58,900 nucleotides of DNA from Pseudomonadota bacterium (GCA_021816925.1 JAKAWQ010000016.1:1-58900), one strand, 5' to 3'. Shown: positions 1-9,118, counted from the first letter of the stretch. A program made the numbers and translations. The notes: generated by a model from the sequence alone, not told the origin.

Positions 1-2339
1 CCGGCTCGCTCTCCGCCGCCGGAGGCACGGTGACGCTCGCCTCCGCCTCGACGGGGACTGCGCTCGACCTCACGACCGGGCTCGCCTCGGCCCCTCTCGG
101 CACGTTCTTGCTCGGCGACGCTGTTGCAAACACCGCCGCCATCACCGCCACAACACTCACGATCGGCGCCGGCAACGCGGGCGCGATCACCATCACCAAT
201 GCGATCACCTTTGCCGGCGTGAGCCTGCTCGATCTCCTGAGCGGCGACGCGCTCACCGAAACCAACATCGACAGCCTCAACGTCGGCACACTTGCGGCGG
301 ACGTTCAGAGCGCGAACCTGCCCGGCAGCAACGCCATCGGCACGCTCGCCGCCATCACTGCGACCGGTGGGTTCGCGTTCGACGATACGGAGAACCTCAC
401 CCTCGCCGGTCTGCTCGACGCCGGCAGCGCCACCGCACAACTGTCCGATCCGAACTTCCCCATCACCGAGCAGGCCGGCCTGCCGGCAGGCGGCATCACG
501 GCCGGGACGCTCACCGGCTCGGCCACCTCCGCCACGCTCAACGAGGCGAACGCCATCGGCACGCTCGGCGTGATCACAGCGCCGGGCGGGTTCACGCTCA
601 ACAACCCGGCAGGCTTCGTCATCGCCGGCAACCTTGATGCCGGAGCGGCCACCGTCCTGCTCACCAGCACCGGCGCCGCGACGGAAAACGGCGGCAGCAT
701 CACCGCAGGGTTCCTCTCCGGCAGCCTCGCTTCCGCCATTTTGGGCGGCGCGAACAATATCGCCGCGATCGGCAGCTTCACCGCCAGAGGCGGGCTCAAC
801 CTTACCGACGGGCAGGCGCTCACCATCAGCAGCGCGCTGGATATCGGCACCGCTGCCGCCTCCTTCGCCATCAGTGGCGGCAGCCTTGGAGAGACCGGCG
901 CGGGCCTGCTGACCGCGGGCACTCTCTCCGGCAGCGCCGCCCTCGTTTCGCTTGCTAACACTACCAATGTGGTCGGCACGCTCGGCGCGATCACAGCACC
1001 AGGCGGCCTCACCCTCGCGACCGATCCCGGCCTGACGATTTCAGGGCTCGTCGATACCGCAGCCGGCGTGATCGACCTCACCAGCCAGGGAAGCATCGCG
1101 GAGGTTTCCGGTGGAACCCTCATCGCCGGCGAGCTCATCGGCGCCGCCGACAACGCCTCGTTCGCCAACGAGAACACCGTGGCCGCGCTCGGCAGCTTCA
1201 CCGCGCTCGGCGGCTTCACCCTCGCCGATGGTGGAAGCCTCGCGTTGCTCGCCCCGCTCGATGCCGGCACCGCCGATGTCGTGCTGATCGGCGGCGCGGC
1301 GGTTTCGGAGCCCTCCGGCAGCATCGACGCCGGCACACTTGCGGCGGACGTTCAGAGCGCGAACCTGCCCGGCAGGAACACCATCGCCACGCTCGGCGCG
1401 TTCAGCACGCCGGGCGCTCTCCTCCTGACCGACGCCGCACCGCTCGCCGTCGCCGGTCCGGTCACGGCCGATCTGCTCGCCATCACCGACACCGCCGGCG
1501 TCGCCTTCACCGGCAGCACCGGCGTCGGCACCCTCAGCGTCAACGCCGGCGGCAGCGTCACCGAACCCTCCGGAACGATTACCGCGAACCTGCTCGACGG
1601 CAGCGCAACCGGCCTCGCCCAGTTCGGGCCGGACGCGCCGGCCGGCAGCGCGAGCATTGCCACGCTCGGCCCGTTCAGCGTTGCCAACGGGAGCTTCTCG
1701 CTCACCGATGCGCAGGGCCTCGCGATAACCGGCCCGTTCGCAGCGAATTATTTCGCGATTGCCGCGCCAGGCAGCATCGTACTAGAGAGCGCCTCCATCA
1801 CCACGCTCGGGCTTGCGCCGGCGGCCCAGTCCGGCAACGCTCCGGTGAGGCCCGGCAGCTATTTTAGCGTGACGACGCCCGGGGGTCAGTTCCTCGCGCT
1901 CGGAAACACCCTGATCAATCCCGCCGGCGGACCCGCTACCCTCCGCATCCAGCTTTCCGGGGCCGGCGGTCTGATCAACTTCACAAACCTGGTCGCACCC
2001 ACCACCACGCTCCTCATCGCGACCGGCTCCGGCACGGCGATCGGCCGGATCAATCTCGGTGCGCTGGTCATCATCGGCAATCTCGGCAGTTCCACCCTCA
2101 CAGGCACCGTCGCCAACCTTTCCGGTCTCGTCGCCGCGAGCAAGGCAACGATCAACCCGTTCCAGAGCGCGCGTTATCGCCTGAACTCCTGCCCGATAAT
2201 GTCGGTGAATTGCATCTTCATCGCCCCCGTGCAGGTTCCGCAGGGCAATCCCTTGTCCGGTCTGGCAATCGTCAGCGCTCCGCCCGACCGGCGCGACACC
2301 GACCTTCTGCTCCCCAACGTTGCGGCGCAGGATTACTGA
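1..2339 (+). CDS. Filamentous-haemagglutinin-like repetitive adhesin, 5' end outside window
   Basis: The frame is open from the left edge, so this is the C-terminal part (about 779 residues) of a larger secreted protein. It is built of degenerate 55-65-residue repeats rich in Gly, Ala, Thr, Leu and Ser, with recurring GTLxA, GGF and LDAG elements. This pattern is typical of the right-handed beta-helix of two-partner-secretion or autotransporter adhesins. There is no C-terminal beta-barrel. The last 60 residues (YRLNSCP followed by an acidic LLLP tail) resemble the ends of haemagglutinin-like proteins of Acetobacteraceae as I remember them. No TpsB transporter is visible here. The stop lies 2 nt before the CHAT lipoprotein start, so the two are probably co-transcribed. 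The true start and any TPS secretion domain lie upstream. Confidence 0.8.
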   Translation, partial: GSLSAAGGTVTLASASTGTALDLTTGLASAPLGTFLLGDAVANTAAITATTLTIGAGNAGAITITNAITFAGVSLLDLLSGDALTETNIDSLNVGTLAADVQSANLPGSNAIGTLAAITATGGFAFDDTENLTLAGLLDAGSATAQLSDPNFPITEQAGLPAGGITAGTLTGSATSATLNEANAIGTLGVITAPGGFTLNNPAGFVIAGNLDAGAATVLLTSTGAATENGGSITAGFLSGSLASAILGGANNIAAIGSFTARGGLNLTDGQALTISSALDIGTAAASFAISGGSLGETGAGLLTAGTLSGSAALVSLANTTNVVGTLGAITAPGGLTLATDPGLTISGLVDTAAGVIDLTSQGSIAEVSGGTLIAGELIGAADNASFANENTVAALGSFTALGGFTLADGGSLALLAPLDAGTADVVLIGGAAVSEPSGSIDAGTLAADVQSANLPGRNTIATLGAFSTPGALLLTDAAPLAVAGPVTADLLAITDTAGVAFTGSTGVGTLSVNAGGSVTEPSGTITANLLDGSATGLAQFGPDAPAGSASIATLGPFSVANGSFSLTDAQGLAITGPFAANYFAIAAPGSIVLESASITTLGLAPAAQSGNAPVRPGSYFSVTTPGGQFLALGNTLINPAGGPATLRIQLSGAGGLINFTNLVAPTTTLLIATGSGTAIGRINLGALVIIGNLGSSTLTGTVANLSGLVAASKATINPFQSARYRLNSCPIMSVNCIFIAPVQVPQGNPLSGLAIVSAPPDRRDTDLLLPNVAAQDY
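284..328 (+). repeat. Exact 45-bp internal repeat, copy 1
   Basis: This is identical over 45 nt to 1331-1375 and lies within the adhesin gene, in the same reading frame. It encodes part of a GTLAADVQSANLPG segment. The rest of the two repeat units has diverged, so this patch is younger or was homogenised. Confidence 0.85.
1331..1375 (+). repeat. Exact 45-bp internal repeat, copy 2
   Basis: Second copy of 284-328, offset by 1047 bp (349 codons), in frame in the adhesin gene. Recombination between the copies would delete or duplicate whole beta-helix turns without a frameshift. Confidence 0.85.
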
Positions 2340-2341
2340 CC

Positions 2342-5300
2342 ATGACCCGGTTTCCCCTCCTTCTGTTCGCGGCTTTTTTGGCCGGCTGCGCCGTGCCTCC
2401 GCCCTCCGCCTACGAAGCGGGCCAAGCCGCAAGCGGACGCTCCGCGACCGCTGCGGTGCTGGGCAAGAACAGCGCCGGCGAGACCTGCACCAGCCAGCCG
2501 ACGGGCGCCGTCGGGACGGCGGTGGCGATCTATTGCGGCACCTGGGACCAGCCAAGTGCCGAGGTAACACGAGGCCCGGCCGCGACCGAGGCCGCCCTGA
2601 TGCGCCTTGCCACCAGCGGTGCCTGGCGCGCCGGAATCGACGCCCGCTTCGCCTGCGCAGCGCCGGCCCCGACCACCATCACGGGGGGTGCGCCGGCCGT
2701 CCTGCTCTCCTGCACGCGGCGCATCGGCGGCTGGCCGCAGGTCGCGCTGGTGGCCCTCGCCGACGGCCGCGCGTGGTACGCCGACGGGGTAGGTCCCGCG
2801 CTGCCGGTTGTGGAACGCGCGATCGGCGTGCTCTCCGGCACCGCCGCGCCCGCCGCCGGAGGCGCGGAGGCGCCGTCGGGCGCCGAGGCCCTGATGGCGC
2901 GACGGCTGGCCGCCCAGGCCTTCACCTCGGGCGATGTCGGGCAATACCAGGCGCTGATGGCCGCGGGCACGCGCGCGAACCTCGCCGAGAGCTTCGCCGC
3001 CGCCGAGCAGGCATTCCGTGCGGCGCTCAGCCTGCAGGAAAAAGCGCTCGGGGCAAACAACCCGAACACTGTGACGGCGCTCACTTTTCTGGCGCTGCAA
3101 CTCTCCGATCTGGGTCGTTACGCACAGGCGGACCGCCTGTTCGCCCGCGCCGCGGTGCTCGCCCCCAAAGCCGCCGACCCGGCCGCAAGGGCCCGGCTCC
3201 TCCATTGCGAGGGACTTGATGCCCTGAACCAGGGCAAGATATTCGAGGCGCTCGCGCTCCTTCGGCAGGCGGAAGCCGGCTACGCCGCCCTGGTGCCGGC
3301 GGCCGTCCTGAACGCCAAGCCCCAGCCGACAAGCGCAAGCGAATTCACCAGCCTCGGATACAATGTCGGCAGCACACTCGCCGGCAGCCTTTCACGCCAC
3401 CTCGCCGCCGATGCCCTCCTGATCAATCCGATCACCCAGTCCGCTTTGCTCGGGGTGATCGAAACTCGCCGCTACCAGGCCGTCGCGCTCCGCTTGCTCG
3501 GGCAAGACGGCGAGAGCGCGACGATGGTGCGCTCCGCCGAGCGGCTTGCCGCGGCCAACAATGTGACGATCCCGATCCTCGCCGCGCGCCTTGCGCGCAC
3601 CGCGGGCGCCGCCGCCGCGGCCGCCAACCAGCCCACGGAGGCCGCTTCCCTGCTGGCCCGCTCCGCCGCCGACTTCAATCTCTCCCTGCCGCGCACGACG
3701 CCGGTTGCCGAAACCGAACTTCTGCAGGCCGCGGCGCTGTTCAAACAGGGCCGCCAGGACCGGGCGCTCACGGTCTGCCGCCGTGCCGTCGGCCTCCTGA
3801 TCGCGCTGAAGCGCGGCACGCGGCCGGGCCTCGTCGCGCCGTGCCTTGCGGTTTACGCCGCCGCCGCCCGGCAGGAGCCGGCCCGGCGCCGCGTCCTGTT
3901 CGGCGAGATGTTCCAGGCTTCGCAGCTCGGCCAGGGCAGCATTACCAGCCGCCAGATCGCCGAAGCCTCGGCGCGGCTCGCCGTCAACGCCAAGAATCCG
4001 AGGGTCGCCGCGGCGATCCGCGCTCGCCAGGATGCCGCGAATGCTCTCTCCGGGCTCTATCGCGACCGCGACATCCTGGCTGCGCAGCAGAAAAATCCGA
4101 ATGCGCTCGCGATGCCGACGCTGACCATCACCCCGGCTGAGCTCGACAAGGAGATCGCTGCCGCCCGCGCCCGGCTTGCCGATGCGGATCAGGCGCTCCA
4201 GGCCGCGGCCCCCAACTATGGCCAGTTGGTGCAGCAGGTCGTGACGGCGAAGCAAGTGCTGGACGCGCTCGTCCCCGGCGAGGCCTTTGCCGAGATCACG
4301 CTCGACTCCACGGGCGGATACGTGTTCGTGCTGGCGAACGGCCACGTCACAGCAGCCCCCGTGCCTGCCAACGAAGCCGCGATGGCGAAACTCGTGGCAG
4401 CACTTCGCGCGAGTATCGTGCCTGACACCGAGAACCGCCTGCCGCGCTTCGACACCAACGTCGCTTATCGCATTTACGCCGACACGCTGGGCAAGCTCGC
4501 ACCCGATCTTGCCGGCGTACACACGCTCGTCGTCGCGCCCGCCGGGCCGCTGCTCGCAATTCCCTTCGGCGTGCTGCTCACCGCGCCCGCCAACCCCGCC
4601 AATCTCGCCGCTGCCCCCTGGCTGCTCCGCCGCTTTGTCGTCATGCATGTTCCGGCGGCCGCCAACTTCGTCTCTCTGGCACGGATCGCCGGCACTTCCC
4701 GCGCAACGGTTCCCTGGTTCGGATTCGGCGATTTCATCCCGGTGAACCTCGCGCAGGCCGAGCGCACCTTCCCTGGTACCACCTGCAAGGACAGCGCAAC
4801 GCTCTTTGCTGGCTTGCCGCCGCTGCCTTCCGCCGAACGCGAGCTTACCGCGGCACGCGAACTTCTCGGCGCATCGCCCAAGGATGAGCTGCTCGGCCGT
4901 AACTTCACGGTCCCGGCCGTGATGCAGGCGCCGCTTTCGGATGTGCGTGTGCTGCACTTCGCCACCCATGCCATCCTGCCCACTGAACTCACCTGCCAGG
5001 GTGAGCCGGCGATCGTGACCTCCGCCCCACCCGGCGCGAAGAGCGCCACCGACGCGCTGCTCACCTCCTCGGACATCATGCAGCTCAATCTCGATGCGAA
5101 CGTGGTGATCCTCTCGGCGTGCAACACCGGCGGTGCGGGCGGCAGGACCGCAGGGGAGAGCCTCTCCGGCCTAGCCCGCGCCTTCTTCTTCGCCGGCGCC
5201 CGCTCGCTCATGGTCACGCATTGGTCGGTGAACGATCAGGCCGCCGCCTATCTGGTCGCCGCCACGCTCGCCCGTTACCGCGCCGGCGGTAGCATCGCGG

Positions 5301-5464
5301 CGGCACTGCGCGACGCCGAGCTCGGCATGCTGGATGGTGCCGGCAAGTCATTGCCGGCTGCCCTCGCCGCACCGTTCTTCTGGGCACCCTTCGCGGCGAT
5401 CGGCGTCGACCGCCAGCCGGTCGCCGCAACAGCGGCAGAACGGACATCGAGGCCCTTGGGCTGA
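2342..5464 (+). CDS. TPR-CHAT domain lipoprotein (clan CD peptidase-like)
   Basis: The 1040-residue protein starts at an ATG 2 nt after the adhesin stop. The N-terminus is a lipoprotein signal: a hydrophobic run followed by lipobox LAGC, with Ala at +2, which favours the outer membrane. Around residues 200-300 there are TPR-like helices, including a kinesin-light-chain-like NPNTVTALTFLA motif. The C-terminal third is a CHAT domain. The candidate catalytic dyad is His876 in HFATHA and Cys927 in LSACNTG, followed by the SLARAFFFAGA helix typical of the family. CHAT domains are caspase/separase-like, and many are proteolytically active. An exported, lipid-anchored form differs from cytosolic TPR-CHAT proteases. 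The adjacent adhesin suggests a role in processing or surface display of that protein, which is inference. Confidence 0.85.
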   Translation: MTRFPLLLFAAFLAGCAVPPPSAYEAGQAASGRSATAAVLGKNSAGETCTSQPTGAVGTAVAIYCGTWDQPSAEVTRGPAATEAALMRLATSGAWRAGIDARFACAAPAPTTITGGAPAVLLSCTRRIGGWPQVALVALADGRAWYADGVGPALPVVERAIGVLSGTAAPAAGGAEAPSGAEALMARRLAAQAFTSGDVGQYQALMAAGTRANLAESFAAAEQAFRAALSLQEKALGANNPNTVTALTFLALQLSDLGRYAQADRLFARAAVLAPKAADPAARARLLHCEGLDALNQGKIFEALALLRQAEAGYAALVPAAVLNAKPQPTSASEFTSLGYNVGSTLAGSLSRHLAADALLINPITQSALLGVIETRRYQAVALRLLGQDGESATMVRSAERLAAANNVTIPILAARLARTAGAAAAAANQPTEAASLLARSAADFNLSLPRTTPVAETELLQAAALFKQGRQDRALTVCRRAVGLLIALKRGTRPGLVAPCLAVYAAAARQEPARRRVLFGEMFQASQLGQGSITSRQIAEASARLAVNAKNPRVAAAIRARQDAANALSGLYRDRDILAAQQKNPNALAMPTLTITPAELDKEIAAARARLADADQALQAAAPNYGQLVQQVVTAKQVLDALVPGEAFAEITLDSTGGYVFVLANGHVTAAPVPANEAAMAKLVAALRASIVPDTENRLPRFDTNVAYRIYADTLGKLAPDLAGVHTLVVAPAGPLLAIPFGVLLTAPANPANLAAAPWLLRRFVVMHVPAAANFVSLARIAGTSRATVPWFGFGDFIPVNLAQAERTFPGTTCKDSATLFAGLPPLPSAERELTAARELLGASPKDELLGRNFTVPAVMQAPLSDVRVLHFATHAILPTELTCQGEPAIVTSAPPGAKSATDALLTSSDIMQLNLDANVVILSACNTGGAGGRTAGESLSGLARAFFFAGARSLMVTHWSVNDQAAAYLVAATLARYRAGGSIAAALRDAELGMLDGAGKSLPAALAAPFFWAPFAAIGVDRQPVAATAAERTSRPLG

Positions 5465-5519
5465 GCCCCACCCTCGCTATCGTCTCGCCCACCTCGCGCC
5501 GTTGGTTTATAGGGAAGGC

Positions 5520-7463
5520 ATGCAGGGGGAAAAGCTCGGCAAATACGAGATCCGTGGCATCCTCGGCCGCGGCGCGATGGGTACCGTTTACGAGGCCTGG
5601 GATCCACTGATTGCGCGCAAGGTTGCCATCAAGACCGTGGCTCTCGCGGCCGAGCAGGATGCCGAAGCGCGCGAAGGGCTCGCCCGCTTCCAGCGCGAGG
5701 CGCAGGCGGCCGGCCGGCTGCAGCATCCTAACATCGTCGGCGTGTTCGATTACGGAGAAACCGAGACCCTCGCTTACATCGTCATGGAGTTCGTCGACGG
5801 CGAGCCGCTCAAGGCCGTACTCGATCGCGGCGAACGTTTCCCGCTCGGCGAGACCGTCCGCATTCTCCGGGAGCTTCTGAGCGGGCTCGCCTTCAGCCAC
5901 GCCCAAGGCGTCGTGCATCGCGACATCAAGCCCGCGAACATCATGCTGACCCGCGCGGGCAGCGTGAAGATCGCTGACTTCGGCATCGCACGGATCGAAA
6001 GCAGCAGCATGACGCAGGCCGGCACCGTCCTCGGCACGCCAGCCTACATGTCCCCCGAACAGTTCAAGGGTGAGCCCGTCGATGCCCGCACCGACCTCTA
6101 TTCGGCAGGGGTCGTCCTCTACCAGCTCCTGACCGGCGAGCGGCCGTTCGAAGGCAGCGTCAGCGCCATCATGCACAAGGTGCTGACGACGGCCCCGCCG
6201 AAGCCATCCGAACTGGCCGTGACCGCGCCAACCCCCTTCGACGCCGTGGTCGGAAAGGCAATGGCGAAGCGGCCAGAGGAGCGCTTCGTCTCCGCCGCGG
6301 CCTTTGCAGAAGCACTCCGTGCCGCTTTCGCGGCGGGCACGGCAGCGCCGGCGGCCGCGGAGGAGGGAACCATCGTCGCCCTGGCAGCCGCACGGCCCGC
6401 GCCCGCGCCCGCCGCGACAGCCGCTACCATGCCCCCGTCGCGGAACCGGCTCTCACTCAGGATCGCAGCGGGAGTGGCCGCACTCGTGCTCGCAGGCGGC
6501 GGTCTCTGGTTCTTCGCGCTCAGGCCCGCACCGCCCACCAAGCCCAGGACTGTTGCCGCTGCACGGACAGCCCCCGTCCCGCCGGCGCCGACCAGCCCCT
6601 CACCCGCGCCGCCCAAGCCGGCGCACGTTACCGCCCCGGCGGCCTCGGCCCAGGTGAGCCCGCCATCGCCGCCCACGACCGCCCACGCCTCGACCGGGAG
6701 CGCGGCACCAACACCTGAGCCCGCCGCGCCCGCTCCTCGCGCCACCGTCGCCGGCCTCACCGCTTCGCCCGAATCCGTAACGAAGGCGGTGGCCGCGGCG
6801 CTCGCTCCTATCCCATGCACGCTCATCGGCGGGTTCGTCCCTTCCGACGGCAACATCACCCTGGCGGGCTTGGCCGGTGGCGGTGCACCGGCGGCGCTCC
6901 ACCAGGCGCTCGCCGATGCCGCCCCCACCGCGACCGTGAACTGGGGCATCACCACCTTCAGGGGCGGCGCGACGCCTACCTATTGCCGGGCGCTCGATCT
7001 CCTCCGCCCCGCTGCGACCCCGTTCGGCGGCGCCCGGCGCGGCTTCGCGCTCGGCCTGGAAGGCGGCAACACAATACTGGCCGATGGCGACCCGATCGTG
7101 CTCCGTCTCTCAATGCCGGACTTCCCGGCCTGGCTCAACGTGGACTACTTCGCGAGCGACGGCTCGGTCACCCATCTCAATCCCGGGCCGACCAGCCCGG
7201 CGCACGCCTATGCGCCCGGACAGCGGGTCACGCTCGGCCGCGCGGCCAACGGCACCGCGCTCTGGACCGCGGGAACGCCCTACGGGCGGGACATGATCGT
7301 GGCAATCGCCTCCGCGAAGCCGCTCTTCCCCTCCGCCCGACCACAAAGCGAAACGGCGGATGCCTATCTCCCGGCTCTTGCCGCGACCCTCGCCGCCGCC
7401 GAGGCGGCGCACGAACCCTTGGACGCGACCGCTCTCCTCCTCACGACACGCGCAAAGCCCTGA
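5520..7463 (+). CDS. Membrane Ser/Thr protein kinase with C-terminal DUF4384-like domain (PpkA-like)
   Basis: A 647-residue protein. The start is the ATG just after an AGGGAAGG ribosome site, 55 bp past the CHAT gene. Residues 8-275 form a Hanks-type kinase with all key residues: the glycine loop GRGAMG, Lys38 in VAIK, His133-Arg134-Asp135, Asp153-Phe-Gly and the TPAYMSPE activation segment. One transmembrane helix (about 315-333) is followed by a long Pro/Ala linker. The C-terminus, roughly 480-610, contains a LxLxxGDPIVLRLxxPxFPAWLNVDYF pattern that I assign to DUF4384. The kinase would therefore be cytosolic and the C-terminal domain periplasmic. With PppA and TagH in this window it is the natural candidate T6SS kinase. 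Its sensor differs from the vWFA type of classical PpkA. The last 100 bp overlap the converging zincin-like gene. Confidence 0.87.
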   Translation: MQGEKLGKYEIRGILGRGAMGTVYEAWDPLIARKVAIKTVALAAEQDAEAREGLARFQREAQAAGRLQHPNIVGVFDYGETETLAYIVMEFVDGEPLKAVLDRGERFPLGETVRILRELLSGLAFSHAQGVVHRDIKPANIMLTRAGSVKIADFGIARIESSSMTQAGTVLGTPAYMSPEQFKGEPVDARTDLYSAGVVLYQLLTGERPFEGSVSAIMHKVLTTAPPKPSELAVTAPTPFDAVVGKAMAKRPEERFVSAAAFAEALRAAFAAGTAAPAAAEEGTIVALAAARPAPAPAATAATMPPSRNRLSLRIAAGVAALVLAGGGLWFFALRPAPPTKPRTVAAARTAPVPPAPTSPSPAPPKPAHVTAPAASAQVSPPSPPTTAHASTGSAAPTPEPAAPAPRATVAGLTASPESVTKAVAAALAPIPCTLIGGFVPSDGNITLAGLAGGGAPAALHQALADAAPTATVNWGITTFRGGATPTYCRALDLLRPAATPFGGARRGFALGLEGGNTILADGDPIVLRLSMPDFPAWLNVDYFASDGSVTHLNPGPTSPAHAYAPGQRVTLGRAANGTALWTAGTPYGRDMIVAIASAKPLFPSARPQSETADAYLPALAATLAAAEAAHEPLDATALLLTTRAKP

Positions 7464-8467
7464 CGCCGCCGCCTTGGCTTCGCCACCGCCGTCCCGCCGG
7501 CCGCCGGAATGGGCCCCGGAACCGGCCCCGGCGGGGGCACGCTCCGTTTCAGCCAGCCGAGCGGGATGCCCCGCCAAAAGATTGCGCGCAGCGCCTCGAG
7601 GCGCGCCCGTGTCAGGCCGACCAGGGCAGCGCTGAAGAACCGCGGATCGGGCGTGAACATCAGATATGCCTGGGTTTCATTGATGACGAGATCGGTGATT
7701 CTTGTGTCGTAGCCCTCCCCGGCAAGAAACCGGCGGAACAGCGCGCGATCCTGCGGACTGAGCACGTCATGAAAGAAATGATTCGCGTATACGTCGTAGG
7801 CCGGGATGGTGAAATAAGCGCCGTGCGAAAGCTCGTGCTCCAGGATCGTCGCGCGGCCCCGCTCATCGAGGCCCGGCGCCTTGCCCGGCCCTGGAAGAGT
7901 GATCATGGCGCCGACCGCACCCGGAGCAAACCAATGGAGTTGGGCGAGCAACGCCCGAAGCCGCCGCTCCTCCGGATCGGGTGCCACGTGATCCCGCGCC
8001 ATCAAATGGAAGAACCGCACGAGGTCCGCCGCACGATAATCATGCCCGTAATAATAGGTGTCGGGCGTTGCGCCGCTGGCACGGATCGCGGCCGCGAGTT
8101 CGCTGTCGGTGAGCACCCGGTTATGCGGCGCGCCGGCCTTCTCGACGAACGCAGCCACGCGGTTCAGCATCTCGCCCTGCTGATGCAGGTTCGGGAAGTC
8201 CAGCACCACCACGTTCGGATCGTTACTGTAACGGAAGATCAGCAGGTGCCGCGGGTCGGCGGCAAGAATCCCGGCGCGGCCGGCGGAACGGATCTGAAAG
8301 CGCGGCGGCACCAGAAACGTGAAATAGATCGCGGCGAAAACCACGAGACCGGAAGCCACCGCCGCCCAGAGGAGCATCCTTTTCCCCGAATCAGCCGGTC
8401 GCGGCGGCCGGGAGCCGAGCGCGCCGGCGGCGCGGACGGTCGCTTCGGCGTCCTCGCCACCCCGCAT
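7364..8467 (-). CDS. Membrane-anchored HExxH zinc-protease-like protein
   Basis: A 367-residue protein. The ATG at 8467 is preferred; a GTG two codons upstream is possible. It follows the OmpA-like gene by about 18 bp and is probably the last gene of the tssB operon. A single transmembrane helix at about 32-52 precedes an extracytoplasmic domain. The motif HELSH (211-215, HExxH) and downstream NETQAY (Glu264) have the form of a gluzincin site: two His ligands, a catalytic Glu and a third Glu ligand. I do not recognise a named family. The last 33 codons, rich in Arg, Ala and Val, overlap the 3' end of the kinase gene on the other strand. Possible roles are envelope or peptidoglycan remodelling for T6SS passage, or an effector-like factor. 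Both are inference. Confidence 0.75.
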   Translation of the reverse strand: MRGGEDAEATVRAAGALGSRPPRPADSGKRMLLWAAVASGLVVFAAIYFTFLVPPRFQIRSAGRAGILAADPRHLLIFRYSNDPNVVVLDFPNLHQQGEMLNRVAAFVEKAGAPHNRVLTDSELAAAIRASGATPDTYYYGHDYRAADLVRFFHLMARDHVAPDPEERRLRALLAQLHWFAPGAVGAMITLPGPGKAPGLDERGRATILEHELSHGAYFTIPAYDVYANHFFHDVLSPQDRALFRRFLAGEGYDTRITDLVINETQAYLMFTPDPRFFSAALVGLTRARLEALRAIFWRGIPLGWLKRSVPPPGPVPGPIPAAGGTAVAKPRRRRQGFARVVRRRAVASKGSCAASAAARVAARAGR

Positions 8468-8485
8468 CGGCACGCGCCCTGCCCG

Positions 8486-9118
8486 TCAGGTGCCGAGATT
8501 GATCACCTGCACGCGCCGGTTCTTTGCGTTGGGCGTGTTGGGCGGCGTCGGCACGAGAAGACCTCCCTCGCCCATGCCCACCGTTTGCAGCTTTGCCGCC
8601 GGGATTCCGAACTTCCGTTCCAGATAGGCGGCAACCGCATCGGCGCGATGTTGCGAAAGCGTGAGGTTGTAGGCGGGGCTGCCGACAGTGTCGGTATGGC
8701 CTTCGATACGGAAGCGATAGGCGGCGAGCTGCTGGCTGCTCAGCGCCTTGCCCAGCGCATCGAGGGTCTGCCGTGCCGCCGGGGTAAGATTTGCCGAATT
8801 CGTCGCAAACTCGACATTGAGATTCACCGAAGGCGGAGCCGCGGCGGGCGCGGCGGCTGCCGTGGTGACCGCAGGAGCGGGTGCCGGCGTTGGCGCCGGT
8901 GCCGGCACCGCGGCGGTAGCAGGTGTGGCCGGCGTTGCCGGCGCGGCAGCCGGTGGCGCCGGGGCAAGGCGGATGCCCCGCGTCGTGCCCAAATTGCCCG
9001 TTGGCTTCAGCGAATTGATGATCTGCTGCGCCGACGGATTGCTCTGCTGCGCCCGGCCGGCCGGGGCCAGGGCAGCAACCGTAACCACCGCCAACGCGGC
9101 GGCAAGACCATTGCGCAT
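8486..9118 (-). CDS. OmpA-family periplasmic peptidoglycan-binding protein
   Basis: A 210-residue protein. The start is fixed by a strong AGGAGGAAGG site before the ATG. A signal peptide ends near AGRA-QQ (residue 23). A Pro/Ala/Thr linker (about 55-100) leads to an OmpA-like domain with FATNSANLTPAAR, the peptidoglycan-contacting GHTDTVG and the terminal NRRVQV element. It has no transmembrane barrel and no lipobox, so it should be a soluble periplasmic wall-binding protein. A 166-bp gap separates it from the upstream methyltransferase and contains an AT-rich TATATG (near 9253-9263) on this strand, which might give it its own promoter. TssL in this window has its own OmpA domain, so the locus carries two wall anchors. 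Confidence 0.88.
   Translation of the reverse strand: MRNGLAAALAVVTVAALAPAGRAQQSNPSAQQIINSLKPTGNLGTTRGIRLAPAPPAAAPATPATPATAAVPAPAPTPAPAPAVTTAAAAPAAAPPSVNLNVEFATNSANLTPAARQTLDALGKALSSQQLAAYRFRIEGHTDTVGSPAYNLTLSQHRADAVAAYLERKFGIPAAKLQTVGMGEGGLLVPTPPNTPNAKNRRVQVINLGT

Noticed and set aside
305-1336. Long open frame on the minus strand opposite the adhesin
   Set aside because: Mirror of the repetitive GC-rich adhesin; Val/Pro/Ala-rich with no recognisable fold and no ribosome site.
5214-6176. Minus-strand frame opposite the CHAT/kinase junction
   Set aside because: Overlaps the catalytic regions of two well-supported genes and lacks any recognisable motif.
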